Assembly: GCF_000281045.1 (NCBI RefSeq)
Contig: NW_008246112.1
Coordinates: 325,436-389,435, forward strand
DNA: 64,000 nucleotides
Source: Saprolegnia diclina VS20
Taxonomy: Eukaryota; Oomycota; Saprolegniomycetes; Saprolegniales; Saprolegniaceae
Direction of reading: 5' to 3'
The notes beneath the pieces were generated by a model that was not told the DNA's origin, did not search any database, and saw nothing but the letters and a program-made list of their open reading frames with translations. Numbering within the stretch: position 1 is the stretch's first letter; every line of letters starts with the position of its first letter. Below, piece by piece: positions 11,831 through 22,645 of the stretch. The translations under genes and the position numbers were made by a program.

Positions 11831-12893
11831 GGTAAATTCGGGTTTCACCGAGCGCAACGCTGGGTTTCCACGCAACCCACCAGCTACCTTGGTTTGAGTA
11901 TGCAGATACAAACACCAAGTGCAGTCTCAGTAGACAAGGAGTGGTCCCCCCAATACCGGCAATTGTCGACGCTGGCAACAAAAAAATACACGCGCGGCCG
12001 GGTGTGCCATACAAAAACTAGATGAAGCAGTGAGACAGGCCGTCGTGTTTATTAAAGCGTACCACCCCACGCAATTGTCAACCAACGGTGCACCCGGGTC
12101 GAGCAATTGTTTGGTCTTTGGCCCAAGCACTGTATTTTATTTGGCTGTCTCGAATATGAGTCGGAGTATGCCATACTCAGATGCAAACAACGAACGTCCG
12201 ATTTGTGTCCCTGGCTTTAATGGCTCAACCACCCTTCAAGTCCCGGGACCTTCTCGGAAGGGTCGTGAACCTTCCGCTCGACGGCGCTATTCAGGCCTCC
12301 TTGAAGCATCTACCTGCCGCAAGGAGGGCGCCAAGCAGGTCTTTTGCGCTGAGCTTATCGCTTTCATCATCACCTGCTCGACTGAGATATCCAGCTTGAC
12401 GGAACAGGATCTTTCGGCTTCACGCAGGATCTTTCTGCTTCATGCAGGACTACTTCGATGTTGCCCTTGCGAGAGGTTGTGTCAGGGAATTCGGGTTGCG
12501 TGCAGCAGCATATACTAGAGTAGAGTCATCATGACTGGGAACACTGCAGCCTTTGAAGATCTTGTATCCTCTAAGATCTTAGGCCATCAGATTCTATGGA
12601 CAAGGATCGTTCGGGAGCAACGTACCTGCGATTCGCCGCGTCGAACACCCCATGTACGTTGATGTGGGCTTGCCTCTACATGGACGAGCTTATTGGACAC
12701 AGGTTCGTATTGCGAGGGAGTTGTGGTCGACGGGCACCACGCCGCCTTTTTTAATTTTATTAAATAAAGCTACTGGGTGCACTTCAACAAACTATCGGTC
12801 GTGGTCTTTGTTGGCAGTCGCATTTTATTGGCGCAAATTGCGTCATTTAATCAAACTCGACCGCCTGCGCAATCGAGCGTCAACGAGTCCGCC
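11831..12893. promoter_or_regulatory. Shared upstream region of the divergent copper transporter pair
   Basis: The 1.06 kb between the two start codons is the only upstream sequence for both transporters. Around 12411-12449 it holds a short direct repeat of the type CTTC(A)CGCAGGATCTTTC. No convincing gene lies here. Regulatory function is inferred from position only; I see no known copper-response element that I can name with confidence. Confidence 0.4.
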
Positions 12894-14322
12894 ATGCCAC
12901 GCCACGCTCGTATCCTGCTGCTTGCGACGCTGCTCCTTGGCCTCGCCTCCGTCGTCGTGAGCCACGGCGCCCATGCCCACGCCCATGCCCACGCCCATGC
13001 CCACGCCCATGCCCAAGAGGCTAACAGCAACGACGGCAAGCGCTGCCCGTCGTGCAACATGGCGGCCAAGGACAACAACTTTACGTGGTTCACGGAGCTC
13101 AACAACGGTCAGAAGATCTACACGTGCGATATGAACACGGGCAACGACTACAAGAAGGGCTCGAGCGCCTTCTCGCACCCCGCGCTTGTCGGCGCCACCT
13201 TGGTACGACACATCCACCCCTGCAACTACAACATCTCATTGTATAAACACAGCACGACCTCGCCAACAGCACGACCGTTTGCACCAACACGTGCCCCGAG
13301 TGCGACGACGCGTCTACGAGCGTCAAGGATCCGATCAGCGGCGAGACCGTCACGTCCAGTGCGTTTGCGTTCATTTGCTTGAAGCGCGGCCAGAAGATCT
13401 ACTTTACGACCGAGGCCAACAAGCAGACGTTCCTCGCCGGTCTTGCTGCGTCGCCCGTACGTCGCTCTTGCTGTTTATGGCTCCATACTCATGTGGTCTC
13501 TAGTACTTTGGTGTGCGCAACATGTCGTGCGGCGGCGCGACGTGCCCGGACCAGTTTCAAGTGCCCGTCGACGCCTTGTCGACGCCAACGACGGCCCCGG
13601 CCACGCCCTCGACGACGACGCCGGCCGCGCTCTCGGACGACACGCCGTTCTGCACGGGCGCGTCGGTCATGTTTTCCGGCTTCCAGACCACGGTGCACGG
13701 CACGTGCGTCAAGCTCTTCTTCCAGCCGTGGGTGCTCAACTCGTCGGTCAAGTACGCGTTCGGCTTTCTTGGAGTCTTTGCGCTGCCGCTGCTCAACGAA
13801 TACTTTGTCCGGACGCGCGAGAATCTGCGCCAGACGTTCCGGAAGCGCAAGGCGTCGAACGGCCAGAAGCGGCTCCACAAGCTCATTTTGACGCTGCTGT
13901 ACATGATGCAGATGACGCTCGCGTACCTCGCGATGCTTGTCGTCATGATCTACGACACGGGGCTCTTCCTCTCGCTGATTCTGGGCTTTGGCGTCGGCTT
14001 TCTCTTCTTCAAGGTCGACAAGAAGGCGCCGGTGACGCGTGACGACGTGGGTGGGATCGCGGCGCCGTGGCGGTTCACCGACTTCAAGACGCTCACGATC
14101 CTCCATGCGCCGAGCATGATGTGCATGAAGAACTGCGGCGCGACGGTGACGCAGGCGCTGCAGACCGTCGACGGCGTTGACCGCATCTACATTGACATTG
14201 CCGACAAGTGCGTCTATGTCTCTGGCGGCGCCAGCGCCAAGGTCCTCCTCGAGACGCTCGAGAACGTCGGGTACGATGCGACGCTGCTCCACGAGCCAGT
14301 CCGGTCCGCGGGCGAGCCGTAG
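12894..14322 (+). CDS. Ctr-family copper transporter B with His-Ala tract and C-terminal HMA domain
   Basis: Three exons (12894-13202, 13253-13456, 13504-14322; introns of 50 and 47 nt) give 443 residues. Order: signal peptide (1-23); a His-Ala tract (about 24-40) encoded by a 12-nt repeat; cysteine modules CPSC (51-54) and TCPEC near residue 115; and a CGGATC segment near 180. The Ctr core comes next, with SSVKYAFGF, then MLVVM (MX3M) and GFGVG (GX3G) around residues 250-340. A heavy-metal-associated domain ends the protein (about 370-440) with MMCMKNC in place of the usual MXCXXC. It is a divergent paralogue of transporter A. The transporter plus built-in chaperone-like domain suggests direct copper hand-off (inference). 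Confidence 0.87.
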
Positions 14323-14437
14323 ACGTCCACCTTATCTTATCGAATGCACTCTCTCGTTTCTCCAAGTACTTTATATCGATGCACATGTATAGTGTCTATG
14401 GTACTATGCGACATGACGTGGTTGACTCTTGATGGAG

Positions 14438-14500
14438 GCGCGAGCTGGGGCCAGGGTTGCGCGAGCTGGGGCTAGGGTTGCGCGAGCTGGGGCTAGGGTT
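14438..14500. repeat. Three tandem copies of a 21-bp unit
   Basis: The unit is GCGCGAGCTGGGG(C/T)(C/T)AGGGTT. Copies two and three are identical and the first differs by one base (CCAGGG instead of CTAGGG). It lies in the 3' flank of copper transporter B. Confidence 0.95.
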
Positions 14501-14631
14501 GCGCTCTATGGTTACGAGAGGCTTGGTCAATGCGTCGCTTCTGTCGGTGCGCTCCTGCTCGCGAGATGGTCGCGACGCTACCAAGGCGTGGGCATCTTGC
14601 CCATGCAATGGTAAGATTGGACGTGCAATTG

Positions 14632-14695
14632 TCGATTAGTCGATTAGTCGATTAGTCGATTAGTCGATTAGTCGATTAGTCGAGTAGGTCATAAA
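14632..14695. repeat. Octamer microsatellite (TCGATTAG)n
   Basis: Seven perfect tandem copies of TCGATTAG followed by one degenerate copy (TCGAGTAG). The array ends about 10 bases from the stop codon of the RING-finger gene on the other strand. Confidence 0.95.
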
Positions 14696-14705
14696 AGCGG
14701 GTAGT

Positions 14706-15774
14706 CTATGCGATAGCGGCGCGGCACTCGGGGCAGTGAGCACCGGCGATGCGACGGACGGCACAGCTAGCGACCCACGTCGTCACACAAGCACGATGCA
14801 TGTGCCCGCATGGCGTGCGGGAATGTTGCGCGAACTCGCCTTGGCAAAGCGCGCACGGGGGCTCGTGCTTGCTCGACCGCACAAGAAGGACGAGGGAGCG
14901 CCAGAGCACCAAGTTGCTGTCGTCGCCGTCGAACTTGTGGCAGCTAGTATTGTCGGGAAGCGTTTTCCAGAGCTGATGAAGTGGCCCGAGTCGGCTTTCT
15001 GCCCCAGGAAGCGCCACTCGCAGGCGAAGAAGCCACACGACGTGGCTTTGATCGCTCGGCCGCACATCGGGCAGGGCGGGGTGTGCACCATAATGTTGAA
15101 GGGGTTGAAGCGCTGAGGCGAAATGACCTCCTTGTTGAAAGCCTCGCAACCTTGGTAGGTGCACGCGCCATGCACGTTGAGCCCGTGATATACCTTACGC
15201 CACGACGGGGCTCTATACGAAAAGCCGATGGAACGCATCGCGTTGGTGTTCGCGACGTCGGCAAACATGGCTGCTGAGCCTCCACCGACTTGTCCTAAGT
15301 GGATGACCACCGTGTCCCCCGACGTGACGCCAATGGAAGCCAGAGATTGATCAGCACAATAGCGAGAACCGTCGTGGAAGTAAGCGAAGGAACAGGAGTA
15401 GTAGCCCTTCGTCATCAGCGCTTCCGTCGCGACACCGAGCAAGGAGTCCAAATGGACCTTGAGCTTGACGATGCGAAAGCACGGAAGCTGGACAAAGATC
15501 GGAACGCTGCCGTCGTCGGTGGCCACATCCGCGGTGCGCAGCATCCATCTCAGGCCACCGTCGTCCAGCGCTGGCACGTACGGGGCAAGCTCTTCATAGT
15601 CTCCAAGTTCGAAGTTGTTGAACTTGAGCTCGGCGTCGTGCGCGACGATGCCGGACTCACCGAGCTTGGCGACGAGGAGCGTCTTGAGGTCGCCGATGGT
15701 CTTGATCGCTGCGAGCTCGTCGTCGCCAACGTGCAGGACGTCGCAGACGCGGCGCGCTGCCAGCCCACTTGCAT
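14706..15774 (-). CDS. Ubiquitin-like/RING-H2 protein with two apparent frameshifts
   Basis: The strand encodes about 355 residues but in three frames. The N-terminal half looks ubiquitin-like (starting MQV, with a second beta-grasp-like stretch ending in IHLGQVGGG). A Cys-rich middle (CPMCGRAI, then CGFFACEWRF) and a C-terminal RING-H2 finger follow: CALC, then CGHMHRAC, then CPEC. Two joins need one extra base each, near 15764-15766 (a GGG run on the coding strand) and near 14963-14966 (an AAAA run). Adding one base restores family-like sequence on both sides, and no splice site explains the second. It is either a sequence with homopolymer errors or a young pseudogene. The RING suggests an E3 ubiquitin ligase; substrate unknown. 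Confidence 0.6.
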
Positions 15775-16808
15775 CTTGTCCGCAAATTCGCTTTTGGCTG
15801 CACGACGGTCGACCGGCCACTTTTTATCGAACGGTCGATTTGGCACCGGTCGAATGACGTGGCACGCTCCTGGGTCCAGCGATGGGCGGGCGACACGTTG
15901 ATTGGTCCATCAATGTCATCCTGTTTTTTAAATGACTTGAGTATCGTATTGCGTCGAGCAAAATTAGTTAAAATAGACTTCGTCGCGCCAACCCCAGATC
16001 GCTCGGCAGGTCCGATCTTCGTCGCGATCCAGACCCAGCGAAATGACTCGATGACCTCACAAGCTACAGCTCTAGCTACACTGGTCGGAGCTTCTGCCAT
16101 CGCCCACGTTCCCAACTGTGTCATCAGGGCAGTGCAAGACAACGATGGAGATTGCGAGAGCGTCTTCAAGCCAAGAGCGATGCGCTGCTACCGAGGTGCA
16201 TATCACACAGAAGAACGTAGTCCAGCAAAGTGATTTTGTTTTCAATAGTCATGCAGACAAGAGTAGTCCCAGATTGATCCTGATGATTGTTGTTGTCATT
16301 CGGCTCGTTTGGCGTGGTTTACACTCGCGAAGATGGGGCGGATGCGCATGAAGGAGCTGTGTGATCCCTGCAAAATGCGGTCCGCTGCAGGGACATCAAG
16401 TTGTCTGAGGGCCAATTCATCGCTCACAGACGAATCGGTCAACGAGAATGGATCCGATAAGATAGGAGAGTATCGCGTCGTGCTTTGAAATCTTCGCCCA
16501 CAAACAATCACAACTTGAAGTTGTCGGCGATGTGAAGTACATGAAATAGTGTATGACCTGATTCTCGTGGTGCCGAGGGTCCCTGCCATCACGAGAGAAG
16601 TTCACTCAACTCTTGGGTTCGGTTGGCATCTAACGCTCCGATTGTCTACGTAAATGGCAAGAAGGGCCGTCGGCATATCCCAGTGCCGCGGGGCAGACCT
16701 ACAAAAAAGGGGGCTACAAACACTATTTACGTAATAACGTGACTGGAATAGTGTGTTATGGACGCAGGATGCTGGCAGGCTCGCACAACCAAATCAGCCG
16801 CGACCACC
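15775..16808. other. Intergenic region between the RING gene and the thiolase
   Basis: A CCAAT box on the minus strand (ATTGG at 15900-15904) lies about 130 bases upstream of the RING gene start. The rest of the 1.0 kb has no supported gene, and sequence before the thiolase turns A/T-rich with GGGGGC and TTTACGTAA elements of unknown meaning. Confidence 0.4.
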
Positions 16809-18565
16809 ATGCAGCGCCTCAACCGCATCCAAGGCCACCTCCAGACGCCATCGCCGACCGAAGTCGTCGTCGTCGCGGCGACGCGCACGCCCATCGCCAA
16901 GGCCAAGCGCGGCGCCTTTAAGGACACGACGCCGGACGTCTTGCTGCGCCAGGTAGACATACGTCTGTGCAAGGCATGGCCTCAGCGCGCACGCTAGGTG
17001 TTTGAAGGCGTTTTGAAGCAGACCAAGGTGGACCCCAAGATCATTGGCGACATCGTTGTCGGTACGTGGCTTGCTTGGAGGATCGCTGCGCTCACGAGCG
17101 TCGCACATATGATAGGCAACGTGCTCCAGCCCGGCTCGGCGGCCGTGGGCGCCCGCATGGGCCAGCTCTGCGCGGGCATTCCCTATACTGTCCCGCTCAA
17201 CTCGGTGAACCGGTACGCCTTTGGATGCGGCGAACCATCCGGTCACACTCGGTCGTATCTAGCCAATGCTCGTCGGGCCTGCAAGCCTTTGCCAACGTCG
17301 CGGCAGCCATCCAAGCGGGCTACTACGACGTCGGGCTTGCTGCGGGCGTCGAGTGCATGTCGCTGACGGACATGGGCGGCAGCGCTCCGGACGTTGCTTG
17401 GGAGGACGTACGTCTTGCATTTATCTCTCATCGCTTCATGCACGAGATGCTCGTATGCATCAATGCACAAATGGATATCACACGTAGGTGTACGCGAACG
17501 AAGGGGCAAAGAACTGCACGGTCTCGATGGGCCTCACGAGCGAGAACGTGGCTGCCAAGTATGGCATCACGCGGACGCAACAGGTACTCTGCCTCTCCAT
17601 CTCGTTACCTCGACCGACAATCTCATGGCGCTGGCGATAGGACACGTTGGCGGCAGCGTCGCATGCCAAGGCGGCCGCGGCGCAAGCGGCGGGTCGCTTT
17701 GACGCCGAGATCACGCCCGTCGTGCTCAAGACGGACGATGGCAAGGAAGTTGTCATCTCCAAGGACGAAGGCGTCCGCGCCGGCACGACTGTTGAAGGCC
17801 TCGCGAAGCTCCGCACGTCTTTCAAGGAGAACGGGACGACGACGGCTGGTACAGAGCATCGAGTATGATGATCTTTCCACAACATGCCCTGTCTATGCAG
17901 GCAACTCGAGCCAAGTCAGCGACGGCGCGGCGGCCGTCCTTGTCATGACGCGTGCGATGGCCGAGAAGCTCCAGCTGCCGATCCTCGGCACGTTTGTCTC
18001 GTACGCGGTTCGTGCTTCTTTCTGCATCTCCTACTACGGCAGACGCTCATTCAGTTTCATGCCAGGTGGCGGGCGTGCCACCGGAGATCATGGGCGTCGG
18101 TGCGTCCTTCGCTCCTTGACACGAGAAGGCTCATGGCGGCGGCTGCGTAGGCCCGGCGTATGCGATTCCTGCGGCGCTTGCCAAGGCCGATCTCCGCATC
18201 GAAGACATTGATGTGTTTGAGATCAATGAAGCTTTCGCGAGCCAAGTACACGCCTCCAACCTCTTGCCATGCGTGGCTAACGACGGGCTAGGCCTTGTAC
18301 TGCATCCACGAGCTCAAGATTCCCATGGAGAAGGTCAACCCGAACGGTAATCGATGCCATCTACGCACGGTTCCGGCAATCTCATGGCACTCGGTGGTGG
18401 TCGTTAGGCGGCGCCATTGCGCTTGGCCACCCACTTGGCTGCACGGGCGCCCGGCAGATTGCGACGCTCCTCCACGAGCTCCAGCGGACGCAAAAGACGT
18501 ACGGTGTCATCTCCATGTGCATTGGCACGGGCATGGGCGCCGCGGCTGTCTTCAAGCGCGCGTAA
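16809..18565 (+). CDS. ACAA1: Peroxisomal 3-ketoacyl-CoA thiolase
   Basis: Eleven exons: 16809-16952, 16998-17061, 17116-17212, 17263-17407, 17488-17583, 17641-17848, 17901-18007, 18066-18099, 18151-18245, 18292-18346 and 18408-18565. The introns are 45-80 nt. The exons sum to 1203 nt, giving 400 residues. The protein starts [11 protein letters not shown], a textbook PTS2 peroxisomal signal (RLX5HL). The active-site cysteine is in NRQCSSG, the middle of the protein has FEINEAFA, and the C-terminus carries [16 protein letters not shown] and CIGTGMGAA with the catalytic His and Cys. It cleaves 3-ketoacyl-CoA to acetyl-CoA in the last step of beta-oxidation. The intron density is high for this window: one coding exon is only 34 nt. 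Confidence 0.96.
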
Positions 18566-18812
18566 CCACAGCTGTCGTAGTACCAGTCAATAATGCACAC
18601 TGTTGTCTGCGATATATTGAAACAAACACTATTTCTGTTTAACGTGTCGGAACATTATTTCAGTTTTATAAATGGTGTTCTGTACACTATTTGAATTGTC
18701 GTACGGATCCGGATACCGCTTGTGCCAAGGCGAGAGGCCGTCATCGTGGTGGTTTTTGGCTCCTCGTTCGAGCACACGCAGAAGTCGCCCGAAGCCCGCA
18801 ACAGAAGCAACC

Positions 18813-19463
18813 ATGGCCAGCGCCAAGAAGCTCGACCTCTACTCGATCCTCGACGTCCCGCCCCATGCGTCCATGGACGACGTCAAGGCCGCCTACCGCA
18901 AGCTCGCACTCCTCCATCACCCCGATCGCAAGGCCCCGCAGGTAGACAATGCCATGAGCGGTGCCATCATGTGCTCATGCGTGCCGCTGCGTTAGGGCTC
19001 GATTCCCAGCGGCGCGTCCAGCTCCTTCTTCCAAGATGTCAACGAAGCCTATGATACCTTGAGCAGTGTCGAATCGCGCACGCAGTACGATCTCAAGACG
19101 TATGGCATGTCGACGTTCGCGACCGTTGGCTCCACGGACGGCGTCGTCAAGGACGATGGCTACAAGCGCATGACGTCCGAGGACGTGAACCGCCTCATGG
19201 CCAACGCCAACTCGTTTGATCGCTTTACGACGGCTGAGTACCACCGCCAACGGTCCGTCATGGCCCCCAACGCCATTGGGCGTCGAGCGACCGACTTTGC
19301 CGAGCGCAAGCAGTTCCGTTCCAAGGCTGTGCCCCTCCCGACGAAGAACGCGACGATCGGCTGGCTCGTGGTTCCTGTTTTGGCGCTAGGCCTCTGGGCG
19401 GTGAGCGTCAACTCCATGTGGCAGGGCATCAAGAAGCCCATGGCGCCGACTAAGCGACAGTAG
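18813..19463 (+). CDS. J-domain protein with C-terminal membrane anchor
   Basis: Two exons (18813-18941 and 18996-19463, 54-nt intron) encode 198 residues. A J domain occupies about residues 5-75, with AAYRKLALLHHPDR carrying the HPD motif that stimulates Hsp70 ATPase, and NEAYDTLS in helix IV. The middle is polar. A single hydrophobic segment (WLVVPVLALGLWAVSV) near residue 175 is followed by a short basic tail, so the protein is probably tail-anchored in the ER or outer mitochondrial membrane with its J domain in the cytosol. The partner Hsp70 and exact membrane cannot be told from sequence. Confidence 0.85.
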
Positions 19464-19602
19464 ATGTGCCCATCATGTGAATAAACACCGTATCCTATTG
19501 CAGTCCTGTGCTTCTTCCCTCGTGCCATATATGTCATCCAGGAAGACTTTGACGCATCATTGACAACGCATGTTATATAGGGCAAAACTGCTTGCCACAA
19601 CC

Positions 19603-20964
19603 TTAGTACTCCTCGCCGTATTCCATGTCTTCGCCATCGCCTTCCTGCGTCTCGGCCGAGACTTCTTCGTAGTCCTTCTCGAGGGCAGCAAGATCTTCAC
19701 GAGCCTCCGAGAACTCGCCTTCTTCCATCCCTTCACCGACATACCAGTGGACGAACGCGCGCTTGGCGTACATCAAGTCGAACTTGTGGTCAATGCGCGA
19801 GAAGACCTCAGCGATGGCCGACGTGTTGGAGATCATGGCGACAGCACGCTGAACACGCGCCAAGTCACCGCCCGGGACAACGGTCGGCGGCTGGTAGTTG
19901 ATGCCGCACTTGAAGCCCGTGGGGCACCAGTCGACAAACTGGACCGTACGCTTGTTCTTGATGGTCGCGACGGCGGCGTTGACGTCCTTGGGGACAACGT
20001 CACCGCGGTACATGAGGCACGCCGCCATGTACTTGCCGTGGCGCGGGTCGCACTTGGCCATCATGGACGAAGGTTCAAAGCACGAGTTTGTGATCTCGGC
20101 AACAGAGAGCTGCTCATGGTAGGCCTTCTCCGCGCTGATGACGGGGGCGTACGACGAGAGCATGAAGTGGATGCGCGGGTACGGGACGAGGTTCGTCTGG
20201 AACTCGGTGATATCGACGTTGAGCGAACCATCGAAGCGGAGCGACGTCGTGAGCGACGAGATGACCTGGGCAACGAGACGGTTCAAGTTGGTGTACGACG
20301 GGCGCTCAATGTCGAGCGAGCGCTTGCAGATGTCATAGATGGCTTCGTTGTCAAGCATGATGGCGACATCGGTGTGCTCCAAGAGCGAGTGGGTCGAAAG
20401 GACCGAGTTGTACGGTTCAACAACGGCCGTCGAGACCTGCGGCGACGGGTAGATCGTGAAGCCGAGCTTCGACTTGCGGCCATAGTCGACCGAGAGACGC
20501 TCGAGAAGGAGCGAGCCGAGGCCCGAACCGGTACCACCGCCGACAGCGTTGAAGACCATGAAGCCCTGGAGGCCCGTGCAGTTGTCCGCAAGCTTGCGCA
20601 CGCGATCGAGGACCTGGTCGACAATCTCCTTGCCGATCGTGTAGTGACCACGAGCGTAGTTGTTGGCGGCGTCTTCCTTGCCCGAGATGATCTGCTCCGG
20701 ATGGTAGAGCTGGCGGTAGGTGCCCGTACGGACTTCGTCGCAGACCGAGGGTTCAAGATCGACAAAGACAGCACGAGGGACATGCTTGCCGGCGCCGGTC
20801 TCGCTGAAGAAGGTGTTGAAGGCGTCGTCGCCACCGCCGATCGTCTTGTCCGAGGGCATCTGGCCATCGGGCTGGATGCCATGCTCGAGGCAGTAGAGCT
20901 CCCAGCAGGAGTTACCGACCTGGATACCGCCCTGGCCGAGGTGAATGGAGAGGATCTCGCGCAT
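19603..20964 (-). CDS. TUBA: Alpha-tubulin, copy 1
   Basis: Intronless coding sequence of 453 residues, the standard size. It begins [18 protein letters not shown] and has the tubulin signature GGGTGSG near residue 142, Lys40 in PSDKTIG, and the acidic C-terminus ending in Tyr (EYGEEY). It pairs with beta-tubulin in microtubules of spindle and flagella. I use the ATG at 20964; the frame is open further upstream but that part is not tubulin-like and may be leader. It differs from copy 2 at scattered positions (for example Ser versus Ala in the first 25 residues) and in the tail, which is two residues longer. Confidence 0.97.
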   Translation of the reverse strand: MREILSIHLGQGGIQVGNSCWELYCLEHGIQPDGQMPSDKTIGGGDDAFNTFFSETGAGKHVPRAVFVDLEPSVCDEVRTGTYRQLYHPEQIISGKEDAANNYARGHYTIGKEIVDQVLDRVRKLADNCTGLQGFMVFNAVGGGTGSGLGSLLLERLSVDYGRKSKLGFTIYPSPQVSTAVVEPYNSVLSTHSLLEHTDVAIMLDNEAIYDICKRSLDIERPSYTNLNRLVAQVISSLTTSLRFDGSLNVDITEFQTNLVPYPRIHFMLSSYAPVISAEKAYHEQLSVAEITNSCFEPSSMMAKCDPRHGKYMAACLMYRGDVVPKDVNAAVATIKNKRTVQFVDWCPTGFKCGINYQPPTVVPGGDLARVQRAVAMISNTSAIAEVFSRIDHKFDLMYAKRAFVHWYVGEGMEEGEFSEAREDLAALEKDYEEVSAETQEGDGEDMEYGEEY

Positions 20965-22645
20965 GTTGGTCCTAGGAAGAGCCATGAGGATGGGGGCTTC
21001 CTCGGGGCATGGGACGTACGCTGGTGGAGGAAGCTGCGGGTGCGAAAGCGGTTGTGATGGACGCTTGCACCGAAAAGCGAAAGTGGGAAAGGGGTTTGCC
21101 GACCCATTTGAATTTTGAATCGTCAAACGGCGTTTTGGCCAATCAGCGCGCGCGAGGCTAAAGCACGGCCAATCAGCGACGCAGGATCACTCATGCCTCC
21201 CTTCCGGCGGAGATTGCGCGCCAGCCAATCCGCGCTGCGCAGAACTCAATATTCACGGCGTCCGCATCGGTGATTGGATGAAAAGAGAGCCAGGAACCAC
21301 CCCGAGCCCTATACAGACCATCAAAAAGAACGTGTGGGCGAGACGCGCACATCGGGTTTTAAACAGAGTTTGGACAGCGTGATTGATTCACACAGTGTTT
21401 TCGCTCAATGCGTGATCCAGTGTCTTGCTTGAGCAGCCATCCTTGGAGGTAGTGTTCCGATTGATACAAGATATGTAGCCTCCGCGATAGTACTACACAG
21501 AGCGCCCATGACGTACCATGCAGAAATCATCTCGGCGCAGTGCAAGATCCAAGATTTGGATTCGCGCGGGAAGGTCGCGGACGCAGCCACGTAACAAGAC
21601 ATGCCACGGTGCGAGGACCAGTGAGAAAGCCGAATGACACCGATGTCGCGAGTGCGCGTGCACGTCACCCTCCCAAGTCGCCGATCCTGCATCAGCGACT
21701 GCGCAACTGACCGCGCCGCTCCGTGCCACGCAGGACGATGCTTGGGAGTATAATACAGTGTAATGATTTGTCGCGTCCAATACAGTGTATAATACGGTGT
21801 CGGGCGTCGACGGGCCTACCGGGCTTGGTGTATTTTATTCCATACAAACATCAAGGTAAATACAGTTCAACAACATTAAAATACGGTCCTCAAATGTGAT
21901 TGGTGTGTTTTGACCCACGCGTTCGCTTCCTTGAAGCTGATCGGCGCGCGGGCTTTCGCCCAGTTGGTGCCCCGGTGCCACGGTGCTTTTCTTTGGCGAC
22001 AGCAGCGTCTTTGGGGTCTACGAGCACCCAACCCCACGACTATGTCCCTTGTTTTTAGCTCGCTCGCGGGCTTTTCTGCCCCATACGCCGGCGTCCTTAA
22101 TCGCCCAAGAGCTCAGTCTTGCTAAGATGGAAGCCGAGCTGCCGCTTCCATAGCCCTAGCAAATGACTCTACATACTGCACATTAGAAACCAGCGAGAAT
22201 GCGTGCTTCGACAGCCGGATTGACCTTCAAGCCGCTCTTCAAGCTTGCCCATCTTGGTCACGCATGGGCTGTGTAAAAACACGCAACTCGCCGCTCCAAC
22301 GCCCGTTCCTGTTCATGTCCTGCATGGCATCCCAACGGTCACTCCTTGGTAAAAGGCTCATACTGCTAACGACTAGATGTACGTCTATCGCGAGTCCATG
22401 CTGATGAGGTAAAGACGATGCGTCCATCTTCCTCGTAGTGGTCATGGCCGCGTAAGGGACGGGCAGGAAGTGGCGTGTCAATAGACAAGCCGCAGCCGCG
22501 TCTGGATACGAAAGCAGCCAATCACGCGCGCGGATTTCCCTCCCAAACGAAGACGATGGCACATGATTGGCTGCGTCGTTGACGGTACGCAGACGACGAC
22601 TGCCATTTTCACTTTTGCTTCTTCGAGCTCATTGACCTAACAACA
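20965..22645. promoter_or_regulatory. Divergent promoter region between the two alpha-tubulins, CCAAT-rich
   Basis: Within 310 bases of copy 1 there are CCAAT boxes at 21139-21143, 21169-21173 and 21225-21229 and an inverted one at 21273-21277. Near copy 2 there are boxes at 22518-22522 and, inverted, 22566-22570. GGCCAATCAGCG appears twice near copy 1. The middle 1.1 kb shows no supported gene. CCAAT boxes are known binding sites of NF-Y type factors; their activity here is inferred. Confidence 0.6.

Noticed and set aside
19603-21126. Longer alpha-tubulin N-terminus from the frame open to 21126
   Set aside because: The added 54 residues are not tubulin-like; tubulins start MREI/MREV.
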